Source: Priestia abyssalis (lineage in GTDB: Bacteria > Bacillota > Bacilli > Bacillales > Bacillaceae_H). From it: DNA of 64,000 bases. Position numbers and translations under genes: made by a program. The DNA lies in the NCBI RefSeq assembly GCF_002019595.1, contig NZ_KV917369.1, positions 1,140,417-1,204,416 on the forward strand, written 5' to 3'. Under the pieces are notes generated by a model. The model ran no database searches, was not told the origin of the DNA, and saw only the letters and a list, made by a program, of their open reading frames with translations. Shown piece after piece: positions 8,464 through 15,878 of the stretch. Within the stretch, counting starts at the first letter, position 1; every line of letters begins with the position of its first letter.

Positions 8464-8714
8464 TAATAAGTAGCTAACCATCCGTGAGAGGGGAAGAAGA
8501 TTCCCGCGGATGTAAGTTTCCTTCGTAAAATAAAACGCTCTTGTACAGAATATAAAAGATGAGTATAGATATAGAAAATTTTAAAATAATAGAAAAAAAT
8601 CTTAAAGGAAAAAATAGTCTGAAAACCCATGGAAATCAAAGGATTTGCAATCATTATCTCGTTAAATGATGTAAGAAAATATGACACACAGGAGAAAAAA
8701 ATTCCTCAAAACAG

Positions 8715-8754
8715 TTGACAATAGTTATGTAACAATAATAGAATTTTATTGTTA
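8715..8754 (+). promoter_or_regulatory. promoter and palindromic operator of the TAXI-TRAP operon
   Basis: TTGACA at 8715-8720 and TAGAAT at 8739-8744 (18 bp apart) form a sigma-A-type promoter. A palindrome with arms TAACAATAA (8730-8738) and TTATTGTTA (8746-8754) overlaps the -10 box, the position of a repressor site. The regulator gene at the end of the operon is a natural candidate to bind it. Confidence 0.6.
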
Positions 8755-8839
8755 TTGTATAACAACTTTTTGGTAATATTCTCCTTTAATACCAGAAAGT
8801 CCAAAAACAAAAATATACTATTTAGAAGGGGGAAAAAAC

Positions 8840-9787
8840 ATGAAGAACAAAAAGTTTATTGTTTCTTTTGTTTTAATGCTGAGTGTCATGATGGTATTAG
8901 CTGCCTGCGGCGGTGCCAAGCAACAGCTTAGCATTGTAACAGGAGGTACAGGCGGTACATACTATCCACTTGGTGGATCCATGGCAAATATTATTTCAGA
9001 AAATACTGATGCTGAGGCAACAGCACAAGCGTCCGGGGCATCAGCGGAAAATATGCAAACATTGAGTGCCGGCGATGCGGATATCGCGTTTACACAAACA
9101 GATATTGCGAGTTATGCGACTGAAGGAAAACTAATGTTTGACGGCAAACCGATTACAAATATTAAAGCAATCGGTACGCTTTATCCGGAAACGATTCAAA
9201 TCGTGACATTAAAAGGAACAGGCATTCAAAAGGTTGAAGATTTAAAAGGCAAAACGGTATCTATCGGAGCTCCTGGGAGCGGTACTGCAGCAAATGCCGA
9301 GCAAATTTTAGAAGTTCATGGCATGACAATGAAAGATGTTGAAGTGCGCAACCTTTCTTTTGATGAGTCAACAGAAGGGATCCAAGACGGAAGCATTGAT
9401 GCGGCGTTTATTACAGCAGGTGCGCCAACAGGAGCTGTTGAAGGGTTATCGGCTACACAAGAAGTAAACATCGTTCCAGTCGCCGACGATAAAATCCAAG
9501 CATTGATTGAAAAATATCCTTATTACGTTCAAGATACTGTTCCAGCCGGCACATACAAGCTGCCTGCAGAAGTGAAAACAGTAGCTGTTCAAGCGATGCT
9601 TGCCGTAACAGACGAATTGGATGAAGAACTTGTCTATAATATTACGAAATCAATTTTTGAAAACACAGATAAAATTACTCATGCTAAAGGTAAATTGATT
9701 AAGGCTGAAAATGCGGTGGAAGGTGCGGGTATTCCATTCCATCCAGGTGCTGAAAAGTACTTTAAAGAGCAAGGCGTATTAAAATAA
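8840..9787 (+). CDS. TAXI-family TRAP transporter solute-binding lipoprotein
   Basis: The 315-aa protein starts with a lipoprotein signal peptide ending LAAC (Cys22), then SIVTGGTGGTYYPLGG, the hallmark of TAXI-type periplasmic-binding proteins. It should sit on the outer face of the membrane and deliver a carboxylate such as a dicarboxylate or glutamate. The substrate is not deducible. ATG 8840 follows AAGGGGG. It is the first gene of a three-part uptake operon, and an intergenic hairpin after it would let it be made in excess over the permease. Confidence 0.9.
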   Translation: MKNKKFIVSFVLMLSVMMVLAACGGAKQQLSIVTGGTGGTYYPLGGSMANIISENTDAEATAQASGASAENMQTLSAGDADIAFTQTDIASYATEGKLMFDGKPITNIKAIGTLYPETIQIVTLKGTGIQKVEDLKGKTVSIGAPGSGTAANAEQILEVHGMTMKDVEVRNLSFDESTEGIQDGSIDAAFITAGAPTGAVEGLSATQEVNIVPVADDKIQALIEKYPYYVQDTVPAGTYKLPAEVKTVAVQAMLAVTDELDEELVYNITKSIFENTDKITHAKGKLIKAENAVEGAGIPFHPGAEKYFKEQGVLK

Positions 9788-9811
9788 TCTTTCCGGTTTC
9801 AGTCAGAAACA

Positions 9812-9846
9812 ATGACACCCCTTCTTTTATGAAGGGGTTTGTCATC
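9812..9846 (+). terminator. partial terminator after the binding protein
   Basis: ATGACACCCCTTC pairs with GAAGGGGTTTGTCAT with one mismatch. There is no long T-run, so partial read-through into the DUF1850 and permease genes is likely. Confidence 0.55.
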
Positions 9847-9879
9847 GTTTGGGCATGATATGGGAAGTAGAGGAATATG

Positions 9880-10386
9880 ATGAAAAAAATATGGATTGCT
9901 CTTTTATCCGTCATGATAGGCGCTGTGTTTGTTCCTATTCAGAGAGTACTCGTTTTCGAATATGAAAATACGGGAAAAGTGCTCGGGTATATGGAAATAG
10001 GAGAAGAGATGACGTTTGCTGTAAAGTATACGCATTCTATTCATCTGTCAGATGTAATTGAGACGTATAAACTTAATGAGGATGGACAAATTGTTCAACA
10101 GCAGCTGGAGTATGAAGATTTTGCAATCGGGATGCCTTCAGACGCCCAGGGAAATGAAACATTTGTCGAGAAAGACGGGCGATATATGATCACGAATATG
10201 AATCGTGTCTTCAATCATGTCGATTTGCGGATCGGACAAGTAGTAGCCAATCATACTCTTATATATAGAAAGCATCAGATTCCGCTTTCTAGTTTTGTAA
10301 AAGAAGGAACATGGATTCGCATAGATTATCGTTTAATCAACTTATGGGAAATGTTGGAAGGAGTGAACATACTTGAGCAAAGATAA
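9880..10386 (+). CDS. DUF1850 protein of the TAXI-TRAP operon
   Basis: This protein of about 168 aa has one N-terminal hydrophobic segment and then a soluble domain beginning VFEYENTGKVLGY, with the YTHSIHLSDVIETY stretch typical of DUF1850. Such genes commonly sit between TAXI binding proteins and fused TRAP permeases, but their role is unknown; an extracytoplasmic accessory role is an inference. Two ATG codons stand at 9877 and 9880, and AGAGG spacing favours the second. It overlaps the permease gene by 14 bp, indicating coupled translation. Confidence 0.8.
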   Translation: MKKIWIALLSVMIGAVFVPIQRVLVFEYENTGKVLGYMEIGEEMTFAVKYTHSIHLSDVIETYKLNEDGQIVQQQLEYEDFAIGMPSDAQGNETFVEKDGRYMITNMNRVFNHVDLRIGQVVANHTLIYRKHQIPLSSFVKEGTWIRIDYRLINLWEMLEGVNILEQR

Positions 10387-12352
10387 GGTAAACTATGAAA
10401 CCCTTTCTGAACAGCAGCAACAAGAAATTTTAGAAAAGTATGATCCGGAGGCAAATACAAGGAAATTTACTGGTGTCCTTGCCTGGATTGCTTATGGAGG
10501 TCTGCTCGCTTTCTCGTTGTTTCAATTATATACAGCCATTTTCGGGGTGTATACAGCGCAAATTCAGCGTTCGATCCATTTAGGATTTGCTCTTGCGCTA
10601 ATTTTCTTGCTGTTTCCGGTTTCAAAGAAAAAGGAATTAAAAGGAAAATTACAAATAGCTTGGTATGATGCCGTTTTAGCTTTAGGCGGTATGGTAGTCG
10701 GCTCTTATTGGCCGCTGATGATTAATGACTTAGTGAATCGTGTTGGTCAAGTCACTACTCTGGATTTTGTGGTAGGATTGCTGGCCATTGTTCTTGTGTT
10801 AGAAGCGACTAGGCGCGTGGTTGGCCTTCCAATTACGATTATTGCAATTGTTTTCTTATTATACGGTTTATTCGGCCCTTACATGCCGGGCTTTCTGGCA
10901 CATCGAGGCCTAACATTGGAACGCCTTGTGCAAACGATGTTTTTTACAACGGAAGGAATTTTAGGTACACCATTAGGCGTGTCCTCTACCTTCATTTTCT
11001 TGTTCCTCTTATTTGGTGCGTTTCTTGTAAAAACAGGTGTGGGTCAGTATTTTAATGATTTAGCGTGCTTTATTGCTGGACGTCGCATTGGCGGTCCGGC
11101 AAAAGTAGCAATCTTCTCCAGTGCACTTCAAGGAACCATTTCAGGAAGCTCTGTGGCGAACGTTGTAACATCGGGCTCATTTACGATTCCAATGATGAAG
11201 AAGCTGGGCTATCGCAAGGAATTTGCCGGAGCGGTTGAAGCGGCAGCATCGACGGGCGGTCAGTTAATGCCTCCAATCATGGGTGCGGCGGCCTTCTTAA
11301 TGGTAGAGTTTATTGGGAATGGAATCACGTATTGGGATATTGCAAAAGCAGCAGCAATTCCAGCGTTGTTATACTTCACGGGAATTTGGATTATGACGCA
11401 CTTTGAAGCAAAGCGTATCGGTTTAACTGGATTACCGGATGAAGAAATTCCGAAAAAGGAAGAAGTTTTAAAGAAAATTTACTTGCTTGTTCCGATTTTA
11501 GCGATTATCGGCTTGTTAATGTCTGGTATGAGTGTGACGCGTTCAGCTTTAATTGCCGTAGTCATAACGATTATTGCCAGTTCATTTAGCAAAGAGACAA
11601 GAATTGGTGTTCGTGACTTTTTTGATGCGCTTGTGGATGGAGCGCGTACAGCTCTTGGTGTAGCAGCGGCAACAGCGGCAGCCGGGATTATTGTCGGAGT
11701 GGTAACGAAAACGGGTCTGGGGCTAAAATTGGCCAACGGATTAGTGGGACTTGCAGGCAACTCGATTCTTTTGACAGCTGTATTTACGATGATTGCAGCG
11801 TTAATTTTAGGAATGGGTTCACCGACAACGGCCAACTATGTTATTACATCCACCATTGCGGCACCAGCTCTCATTTTATTGGGTGTACCGGATTTAGCGG
11901 CTCATTTATTTGTATTTTACTTCGGTATCATTGCAGATATCACACCTCCAGTAGCACTGGCAGCTTTTGCGGCATCAGGCGTATCTGGAGGAGAACCGAT
12001 TAAAACAGGGGTTCAATCTGCCAAGCTCGCTATTGCAGCCTTTATTATTCCATATGTATTCATTCTGTCTCCGCAGCTCCTTATGATTGACACAACAGTG
12101 TTCGGAACGCTGTGGGTTGTTGTCACTTCTGTGACGGGAATGCTTTCCATTGGTGCAGCTATGGTAGGATTTTGGTTCCGTAAACTTCACTGGATCGAGC
12201 GTATGCTGGCTATCGTTGCAGGACTCATGCTCATTATCCCTGAAGGATTTACAGATGTGGCCGGCATCGTATTGTTCGGTTTATTATTGGCAGCTCAAAT
12301 TTTCTATAAAGGAAATAATAATGATAATCAAGGAAAACCTCTTGAAGCTTAA
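10373..12352 (+). CDS. TRAP transporter permease, 4TM/12TM fusion
   Basis: The 659-aa membrane protein fuses the small (DctQ-like) and large (DctM-like) TRAP subunits, as is normal for TAXI systems. Conserved stretches include GTISGSSVANVVTSGSFT and STGGQLMPPIMGAAAF. It uses an ion gradient to import the ligand caught by the lipoprotein at 8840. The start is TTG at 10373, about 8 nt after GGAAGGAG. A strong terminator follows at 12372, so the regulator gene downstream may be only partly co-transcribed. Confidence 0.9.
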   Translation: MSKDKVNYETLSEQQQQEILEKYDPEANTRKFTGVLAWIAYGGLLAFSLFQLYTAIFGVYTAQIQRSIHLGFALALIFLLFPVSKKKELKGKLQIAWYDAVLALGGMVVGSYWPLMINDLVNRVGQVTTLDFVVGLLAIVLVLEATRRVVGLPITIIAIVFLLYGLFGPYMPGFLAHRGLTLERLVQTMFFTTEGILGTPLGVSSTFIFLFLLFGAFLVKTGVGQYFNDLACFIAGRRIGGPAKVAIFSSALQGTISGSSVANVVTSGSFTIPMMKKLGYRKEFAGAVEAAASTGGQLMPPIMGAAAFLMVEFIGNGITYWDIAKAAAIPALLYFTGIWIMTHFEAKRIGLTGLPDEEIPKKEEVLKKIYLLVPILAIIGLLMSGMSVTRSALIAVVITIIASSFSKETRIGVRDFFDALVDGARTALGVAAATAAAGIIVGVVTKTGLGLKLANGLVGLAGNSILLTAVFTMIAALILGMGSPTTANYVITSTIAAPALILLGVPDLAAHLFVFYFGIIADITPPVALAAFAASGVSGGEPIKTGVQSAKLAIAAFIIPYVFILSPQLLMIDTTVFGTLWVVVTSVTGMLSIGAAMVGFWFRKLHWIERMLAIVAGLMLIIPEGFTDVAGIVLFGLLLAAQIFYKGNNNDNQGKPLEA

Positions 12353-12371
12353 AGTTTCAAAGGGCATTCTT

Positions 12372-12406
12372 AAAAGCCTATCTTTTACAGAAGATAGGCT
12401 TTTAAT
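12372..12406 (+). terminator. terminator of the TRAP operon
   Basis: A perfect 13-bp stem, AAAAGCCTATCTT with AAGATAGGCTTTT, has a 6-nt loop. Confidence 0.85.
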
Positions 12407-12435
12407 TATAAATATTATGGATGGAGGTTTTTCAA

Positions 12436-12978
12436 TTGAAGGATTCAAGGGCTGATTTGATATTGCATCCAGTCCGGATTCGGATTATCCAAATATTGTT
12501 AGGTAAAGGAAGGCTGACTGCCCAACAAATGAGTGAAGCGATGCCGGATGTTCCACAAGCTTCGTTGTATCGTCACATAAAAAAGCTGGCTGATGCAGGG
12601 TTTATCATCGTTGTCAATCAAACTCCTATTCGGGGAACGGTAGAAAAAACATATGCATTGGCAGAAAATAAGGAACAAATTACACCGGAAGAGTTGCGAA
12701 ATATGACAAAAGAGCAGCATATGTATTATTTTTTGCGCTTTATGGCTGCTGTAATGGGTGATTTCGAAAGGTATGTAAGTCAAGAAGGTTTTGATTTTGA
12801 AAAAGACGGGGCAGGATATCGCCAAGTCACGCTTTTTTTATCAGATGAGGAATTCATGGAGTTTGTGCAAAAGATGGGAAAGATCATCATGGAGGCCCTT
12901 CCAAATGTCCCTTCGAAAGAGCGCCATGCCCGGACGTTTACGTCTATTTTAACAAGCGAAGTGAAGCGAGAAGATTAA
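12436..12978 (+). CDS. winged-helix transcriptional regulator (ArsR-like HTH)
   Basis: The protein of about 180 aa has an N-terminal winged helix (LHPVRIRIIQILL, then QASLYRHIKKLADAGFI) and a C-terminal half of unknown function with no metal-binding cysteines. I start it at TTG 12436, 8 nt after GGAGG. The ATG at 12421 has no ribosome site and lies in front of it. Its place after the TAXI-TRAP genes suggests it controls them, possibly through the palindrome at 8730-8754. That link is inference. Confidence 0.7.
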   Translation: MKDSRADLILHPVRIRIIQILLGKGRLTAQQMSEAMPDVPQASLYRHIKKLADAGFIIVVNQTPIRGTVEKTYALAENKEQITPEELRNMTKEQHMYYFLRFMAAVMGDFERYVSQEGFDFEKDGAGYRQVTLFLSDEEFMEFVQKMGKIIMEALPNVPSKERHARTFTSILTSEVKRED

Positions 12979-13003
12979 TAAAGAAGCTCGCTTCACTCTT
13001 TTG
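12961..13003 (+). terminator. terminator overlapping the end of the regulator gene
   Basis: GTGAAGCGAG (12961-12970) pairs with CTCGCTTCAC (12987-12996), followed by TCTTTT. Confidence 0.65.
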
Positions 13004-13082
13004 TATTTAAGCAGGTTTATAAAGGGTAGTGTTCTATCAGTGAATATGAACTGTGATCGTCTAGATTCAAGCTTTTGATTAA

Positions 13083-13229
13083 TTATCCTCTCAACATGTA
13101 AACGAGCAGCTGACCTAAATGGATAGCGTTGCGTTTTTGATTTTCGTGTATTCCTTCGTATTTGTTTTCCTTCCATGTTCTGTATTCCAGTTTATAAATC
13201 ATATTTGCCTCATAATCATTCATGAACAT
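13083..13229 (-). CDS. small hypothetical protein, 48 aa
   Basis: This open frame runs from ATG 13229 (or ATG 13223) to a stop at 13083. The product begins MFMNDYEANMIYKLEYRTWK and is charged and soluble, with a hydrophobic end HLGQLLVYMLRG. A GGGAG ribosome site lies 11 nt before the first ATG. Composition looks like a real small Bacillus protein, and nothing else explains the gap. No family is recognised. Confidence 0.5.
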   Translation of the reverse strand: MFMNDYEANMIYKLEYRTWKENKYEGIHENQKRNAIHLGQLLVYMLRG

Positions 13230-13364
13230 CTCTGTTCACACTCCCATCAACGTTTTTATTCTGTAAGTTAAGTATAATTGGGAAATATTTCTTATTCATG
13301 AGAGGAGAGAGGGAAGAAGAGGTACAGATTTTGCATGAAAAAAATTCCTTCTAAAGTCTGATTA

Positions 13365-13491
13365 ACTTAATTAAAGGCTATGTTAAAGTCTGGTGTTAAT
13401 TTTCGACTCATTCGTAAGAAATGGCCATTTCTTACGAATGAGTCAAAAATAGTGGAAAACAACATGGTTCTTTAACAGAGCTTACTTAATT
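13365..13491. mobile_element. MITE-like element with 8-bp target duplication
   Basis: The direct repeat ACTTAATT (13365-13372 and 13484-13491) flanks about 111 bp whose ends match as inverted repeats (GGCTATGTTAAAG and, reversed, AGCTCTGTTAAAG). The centre is a 40-nt perfect palindrome (13405-13444). An 8-bp duplication and GGCTCTGTT-like ends are features of IS6/IS26-type elements, but no transposase is present. The family assignment is tentative. Confidence 0.55.
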
Positions 13492-13501
13492 GAAAGAAAG
13501 C

Positions 13502-13540
13502 ATCGTTTGAGTACTCTTGGCGGCAGCGTACTCAAACGAT
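13502..13540 (-). terminator. terminator of the KinB-like gene
   Basis: ATCGTTTGAGTAC pairs exactly over 13 bp with 13528-13540. On the minus strand it is followed by GCTTTCTTTC. Confidence 0.65.
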
Positions 13541-14808
13541 TATATAGAAGCAGAGAGCGCTTTATCTGTAAGTAATGGAAGAGAGATTATAACAGTTGTT
13601 CCTTGGTTAGATCCGCTGGAAATGTTTATTTTTCCTTCGTGCTGTTCAATAATTTTATTTGTTACCATTAGACCAAGGCCTGTACCTTGCTCTTTTGTGG
13701 TGAAAAACGGTTTATGAATCATAGATAACAAGTGCTCGGGGATTCCAATGCCAGTGTCTTTTAAGGTGATATGTACATAGCACTGCTGATTATCCAAGAC
13801 GGTCGAAAGAAAGAGATCTCCGCCATTTGGCATGGATTCAATGGAATTTTTAATAAGATTAATGAACACTTGCTTTAATTGATTGCTGTCACACAGGAGC
13901 TTAACATCATCTTCTAATGACTCCACCGTTAAATGAATATTATGTAAGCGAAACTCTGTTTTAAATAAGGTTAAGACATCATTTAAAATAGCAGTGATGG
14001 AAGAGCTGGACATTTTGCTGGTTTGAGGCTTGGCGAGCACTAAAAATTCTCCGATCACATCATTGACTCTCTCTAATTCAGATAACATGATAGATGTATA
14101 AGTTTCATATTTGGGATTATCTTCGTGGATGAGCTGAACAAAACCTCTGATGGAAGCGAGAGGATTACGAATTTCATGGGCGATGCTCGCTGCCATCTCA
14201 CCGGCTAATGTGAGCTTATCTGCATTACGTAGTGATTGATCCAGCGCTTTCTTTTCTTCTTGTGTGAAACGCAATTTTTCTTTTGCTTTTTTTTCATTTT
14301 CATAGGCAGTTTCCCAGAGCTCATTTGCAAACTTAGCATAAAAGAGAAGAAAAAACATACATAAAACAGCAAACAAGATAAAATAAACAAAATCCGTTTC
14401 CACAATCTCCGAAAAAATTTGCGTGGAATTGGTGACATAAAAATAGGTAAGAAGAAGAATGCACAGACAACCGGAAAAGATGATGGATATATAGTTATGA
14501 TAAATGGCACAGAAGATGATTCCGAAAATAAGAAAGAAATAGTTGACTAAATATGGGTAATAAGTAAGTAAATAAGCCATATATGCATAATAAAATAAGA
14601 TATAGATGAACATGGTAGCGTGGGGCAGAACTTTTATTCTATATAGAAAAATATATAAAAATAGTAAGATAAATAATCCTACAGGAGGCCAAAACATAGT
14701 CATGTCTCCGTCTTCCCACATGTAAATAGCAGCATCAACCAAATAAAAACAGGTCAGTAAATTTAATAATAATTTATTTCTTTTATCAATCAATTGCACT
14801 TTAGACAT
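13540..14808 (-). CDS. membrane sensor histidine kinase, KinB-like
   Basis: The 422-aa protein has about six TM helices within residues 10-160 with little extracellular sequence, a short linker, HisKA with SIAHEIRNPLASIRGF (His211), and HATPase with DTGIGIPE and TGLGLMV. Length and topology match KinB, the sporulation kinase that feeds Spo0F. No kapB-like lipoprotein gene follows it directly. A small lipoprotein gene lies divergently at 15091. The DNA between the two carries two Spo0A-box-like sites. Confidence 0.75.
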   Translation of the reverse strand: MSKVQLIDKRNKLLLNLLTCFYLVDAAIYMWEDGDMTMFWPPVGLFILLFLYIFLYRIKVLPHATMFIYILFYYAYMAYLLTYYPYLVNYFFLIFGIIFCAIYHNYISIIFSGCLCILLLTYFYVTNSTQIFSEIVETDFVYFILFAVLCMFFLLFYAKFANELWETAYENEKKAKEKLRFTQEEKKALDQSLRNADKLTLAGEMAASIAHEIRNPLASIRGFVQLIHEDNPKYETYTSIMLSELERVNDVIGEFLVLAKPQTSKMSSSSITAILNDVLTLFKTEFRLHNIHLTVESLEDDVKLLCDSNQLKQVFINLIKNSIESMPNGGDLFLSTVLDNQQCYVHITLKDTGIGIPEHLLSMIHKPFFTTKEQGTGLGLMVTNKIIEQHEGKINISSGSNQGTTVIISLPLLTDKALSASI

Positions 14809-14877
14809 TAGAAATCATTTCCTCTATTTCCAGCATTAATTAGTATCTTCCTTATTTATAAACTATTTTTCTAAAGT

Positions 14878-14894
14878 TGTCGAGAACTGTCGTA
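14878..14894. promoter_or_regulatory. two tandem Spo0A-box-like sites
   Basis: TGTCGAG (14878) and TGTCGTA (14888) repeat at a 10-bp pitch, one helical turn. Each differs by one base from the 0A box TGTCGAA. They lie between the divergent KinB-like and small lipoprotein genes. TATACTATAAC follows and could be a -10 region. Confidence 0.35.
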
Positions 14895-15090
14895 TACTAT
14901 AACAGTCTTGTATGAGAATAGAAATCAGGAAATATATAGGAAATGTTAAAACATGAAGCTAGTGTAAAGGTTATGTTATAAAATGGTAAAAAGCCCCTTT
15001 TAATGATAGACATCTCATATAATCAAATCAGAGCCGTATATGAATGTTAAACGGCTAAATATATGGAATGAATCGAGAGGAGAACAGATG

Positions 15091-15258
15091 ATGAATAAAA
15101 GTTTAATGCTCAAATTATTCGGTTCTTTGCTTGCCATCTTCTTACTTACAGCTTGCGGACAAGATGCAGAGCAACAAGAAGAAACAGATATGGAAGAACA
15201 GCAAGAAGAAACAACCGAGGAAACACCTGAAGAAGCTGAAGAATCAACAGAGCAGTAA
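15091..15258 (+). CDS. small acidic lipoprotein
   Basis: The 55-aa precursor begins MNKSLMLKLFGSLLAIFLLT and continues ACGQ, a clear lipobox. After cleavage, a tail of about 33 residues, nearly half Glu and rich in Gln and Thr, would be left at the membrane surface. ATG 15088 and ATG 15091 are both possible behind GAGAGGAG. Function is unknown. Such short acidic lipoproteins are common in Bacillus. Confidence 0.6.
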   Translation: MNKSLMLKLFGSLLAIFLLTACGQDAEQQEETDMEEQQEETTEETPEEAEESTEQ

Positions 15259-15308
15259 GCATTATTATCTACTCCTAAGATTTGCATAAGGATAACTTAT
15301 AAATGAAG

Positions 15309-15356
15309 AGGCTGATCGGTGAGCATGTTTTTATGCTTACTGGTCAGCCTTTTTTC
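15309..15356 (+). terminator. terminator of the small lipoprotein gene
   Basis: AGGCTGATCGGTGAGCAT pairs with 15333-15350 with a few G-T or mismatched pairs, followed by TTTTT. Confidence 0.8.
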
Positions 15357-15403
15357 AATATTTTTTGCCTCTTAAAACCATACTATGTTCAGAGGTGAAG
15401 AAT

Positions 15404-15601
15404 ATGGATCGACTGTTATCTCATAATGATTCGGATGGGGCTCCGGACCATCCATGACCATGTGGATGTGTCTCAAGTTGCGGGCCAATATGGAGGAGGC
15501 CATACGAAGGCGCCAGGCTGCTCTTTGAAAAGAAATTATTCCGCATGGCTTGTAAGGGACGAGATTTTAGTCCAATATCTGATGGATTATATGAGAAAGA
15601 G
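15404..15601 (+). pseudogene. remnant of a DHH-family phosphoesterase
   Basis: A normal start (AGAGGTGAAG, ATG 15404) opens with LLSHNDSDG, the first metal-binding motif of DHH phosphoesterases, but stops after 17 codons. In another frame downstream, VAGQYGGGHTKAPGCS is the C-terminal DHHA1 substrate motif. The whole middle of the gene is missing and the frames do not join. An intact relative would be an NrnB-type oligoribonuclease or phosphodiesterase of about 400 aa. The remnant runs straight into a repeat at 15602. Confidence 0.65.
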
Positions 15602-15712
15602 GATGACTTGCAAGATATACAAAAGCATACTTTTTGAGTCCTTCTCCTGAAAAGGACCCGTCATGGAAATCCAGTAAAATCAAGGATTTAGGGACGGGTC
15701 CTTTCAGTAAAA
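15602..15712. repeat. 105-bp hairpin repeat, copy 1
   Basis: The copy shares order and sequence with 52110-52217: ATGACT, AAAAGCA, TTTTTGAGTC, CCTGAAA, CCGTCATG, then GACGGGTCCTTTCAG. Its outer part folds as CTGAAAAGGACCCGTC with GACGGGTCCTTTCAG. It lies directly after the DHH remnant. Confidence 0.6.
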
Positions 15713-15760
15713 AGTCATTTTTATGGTCTATTTAGAATTGATGGAACCTTTCTTTATTGC

Positions 15761-15878
15761 CTAGTTGCGGCTCCTAGCTCGTTGTGGAAAAGATGATTGC
15801 TTTCATAAGGCAAAAAGCGCCTTCTGAATCAATCTCTATTTCCTTCACGAGCTGAACAGTCGCCTCCGCTTTTCTTGG
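15761..15878. repeat. interspersed 120-bp repeat abutting the clpE stop
   Basis: This stretch is about 85-90% identical by eye to 21691-21810. On the minus strand it begins right after the clpE stop as AGAAAAGCGGAGGCGACTG and contains AGGCGCTTTTTGCCT, a small hairpin. It ends near GGAGCCGCAACTAG. Confidence 0.7.
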
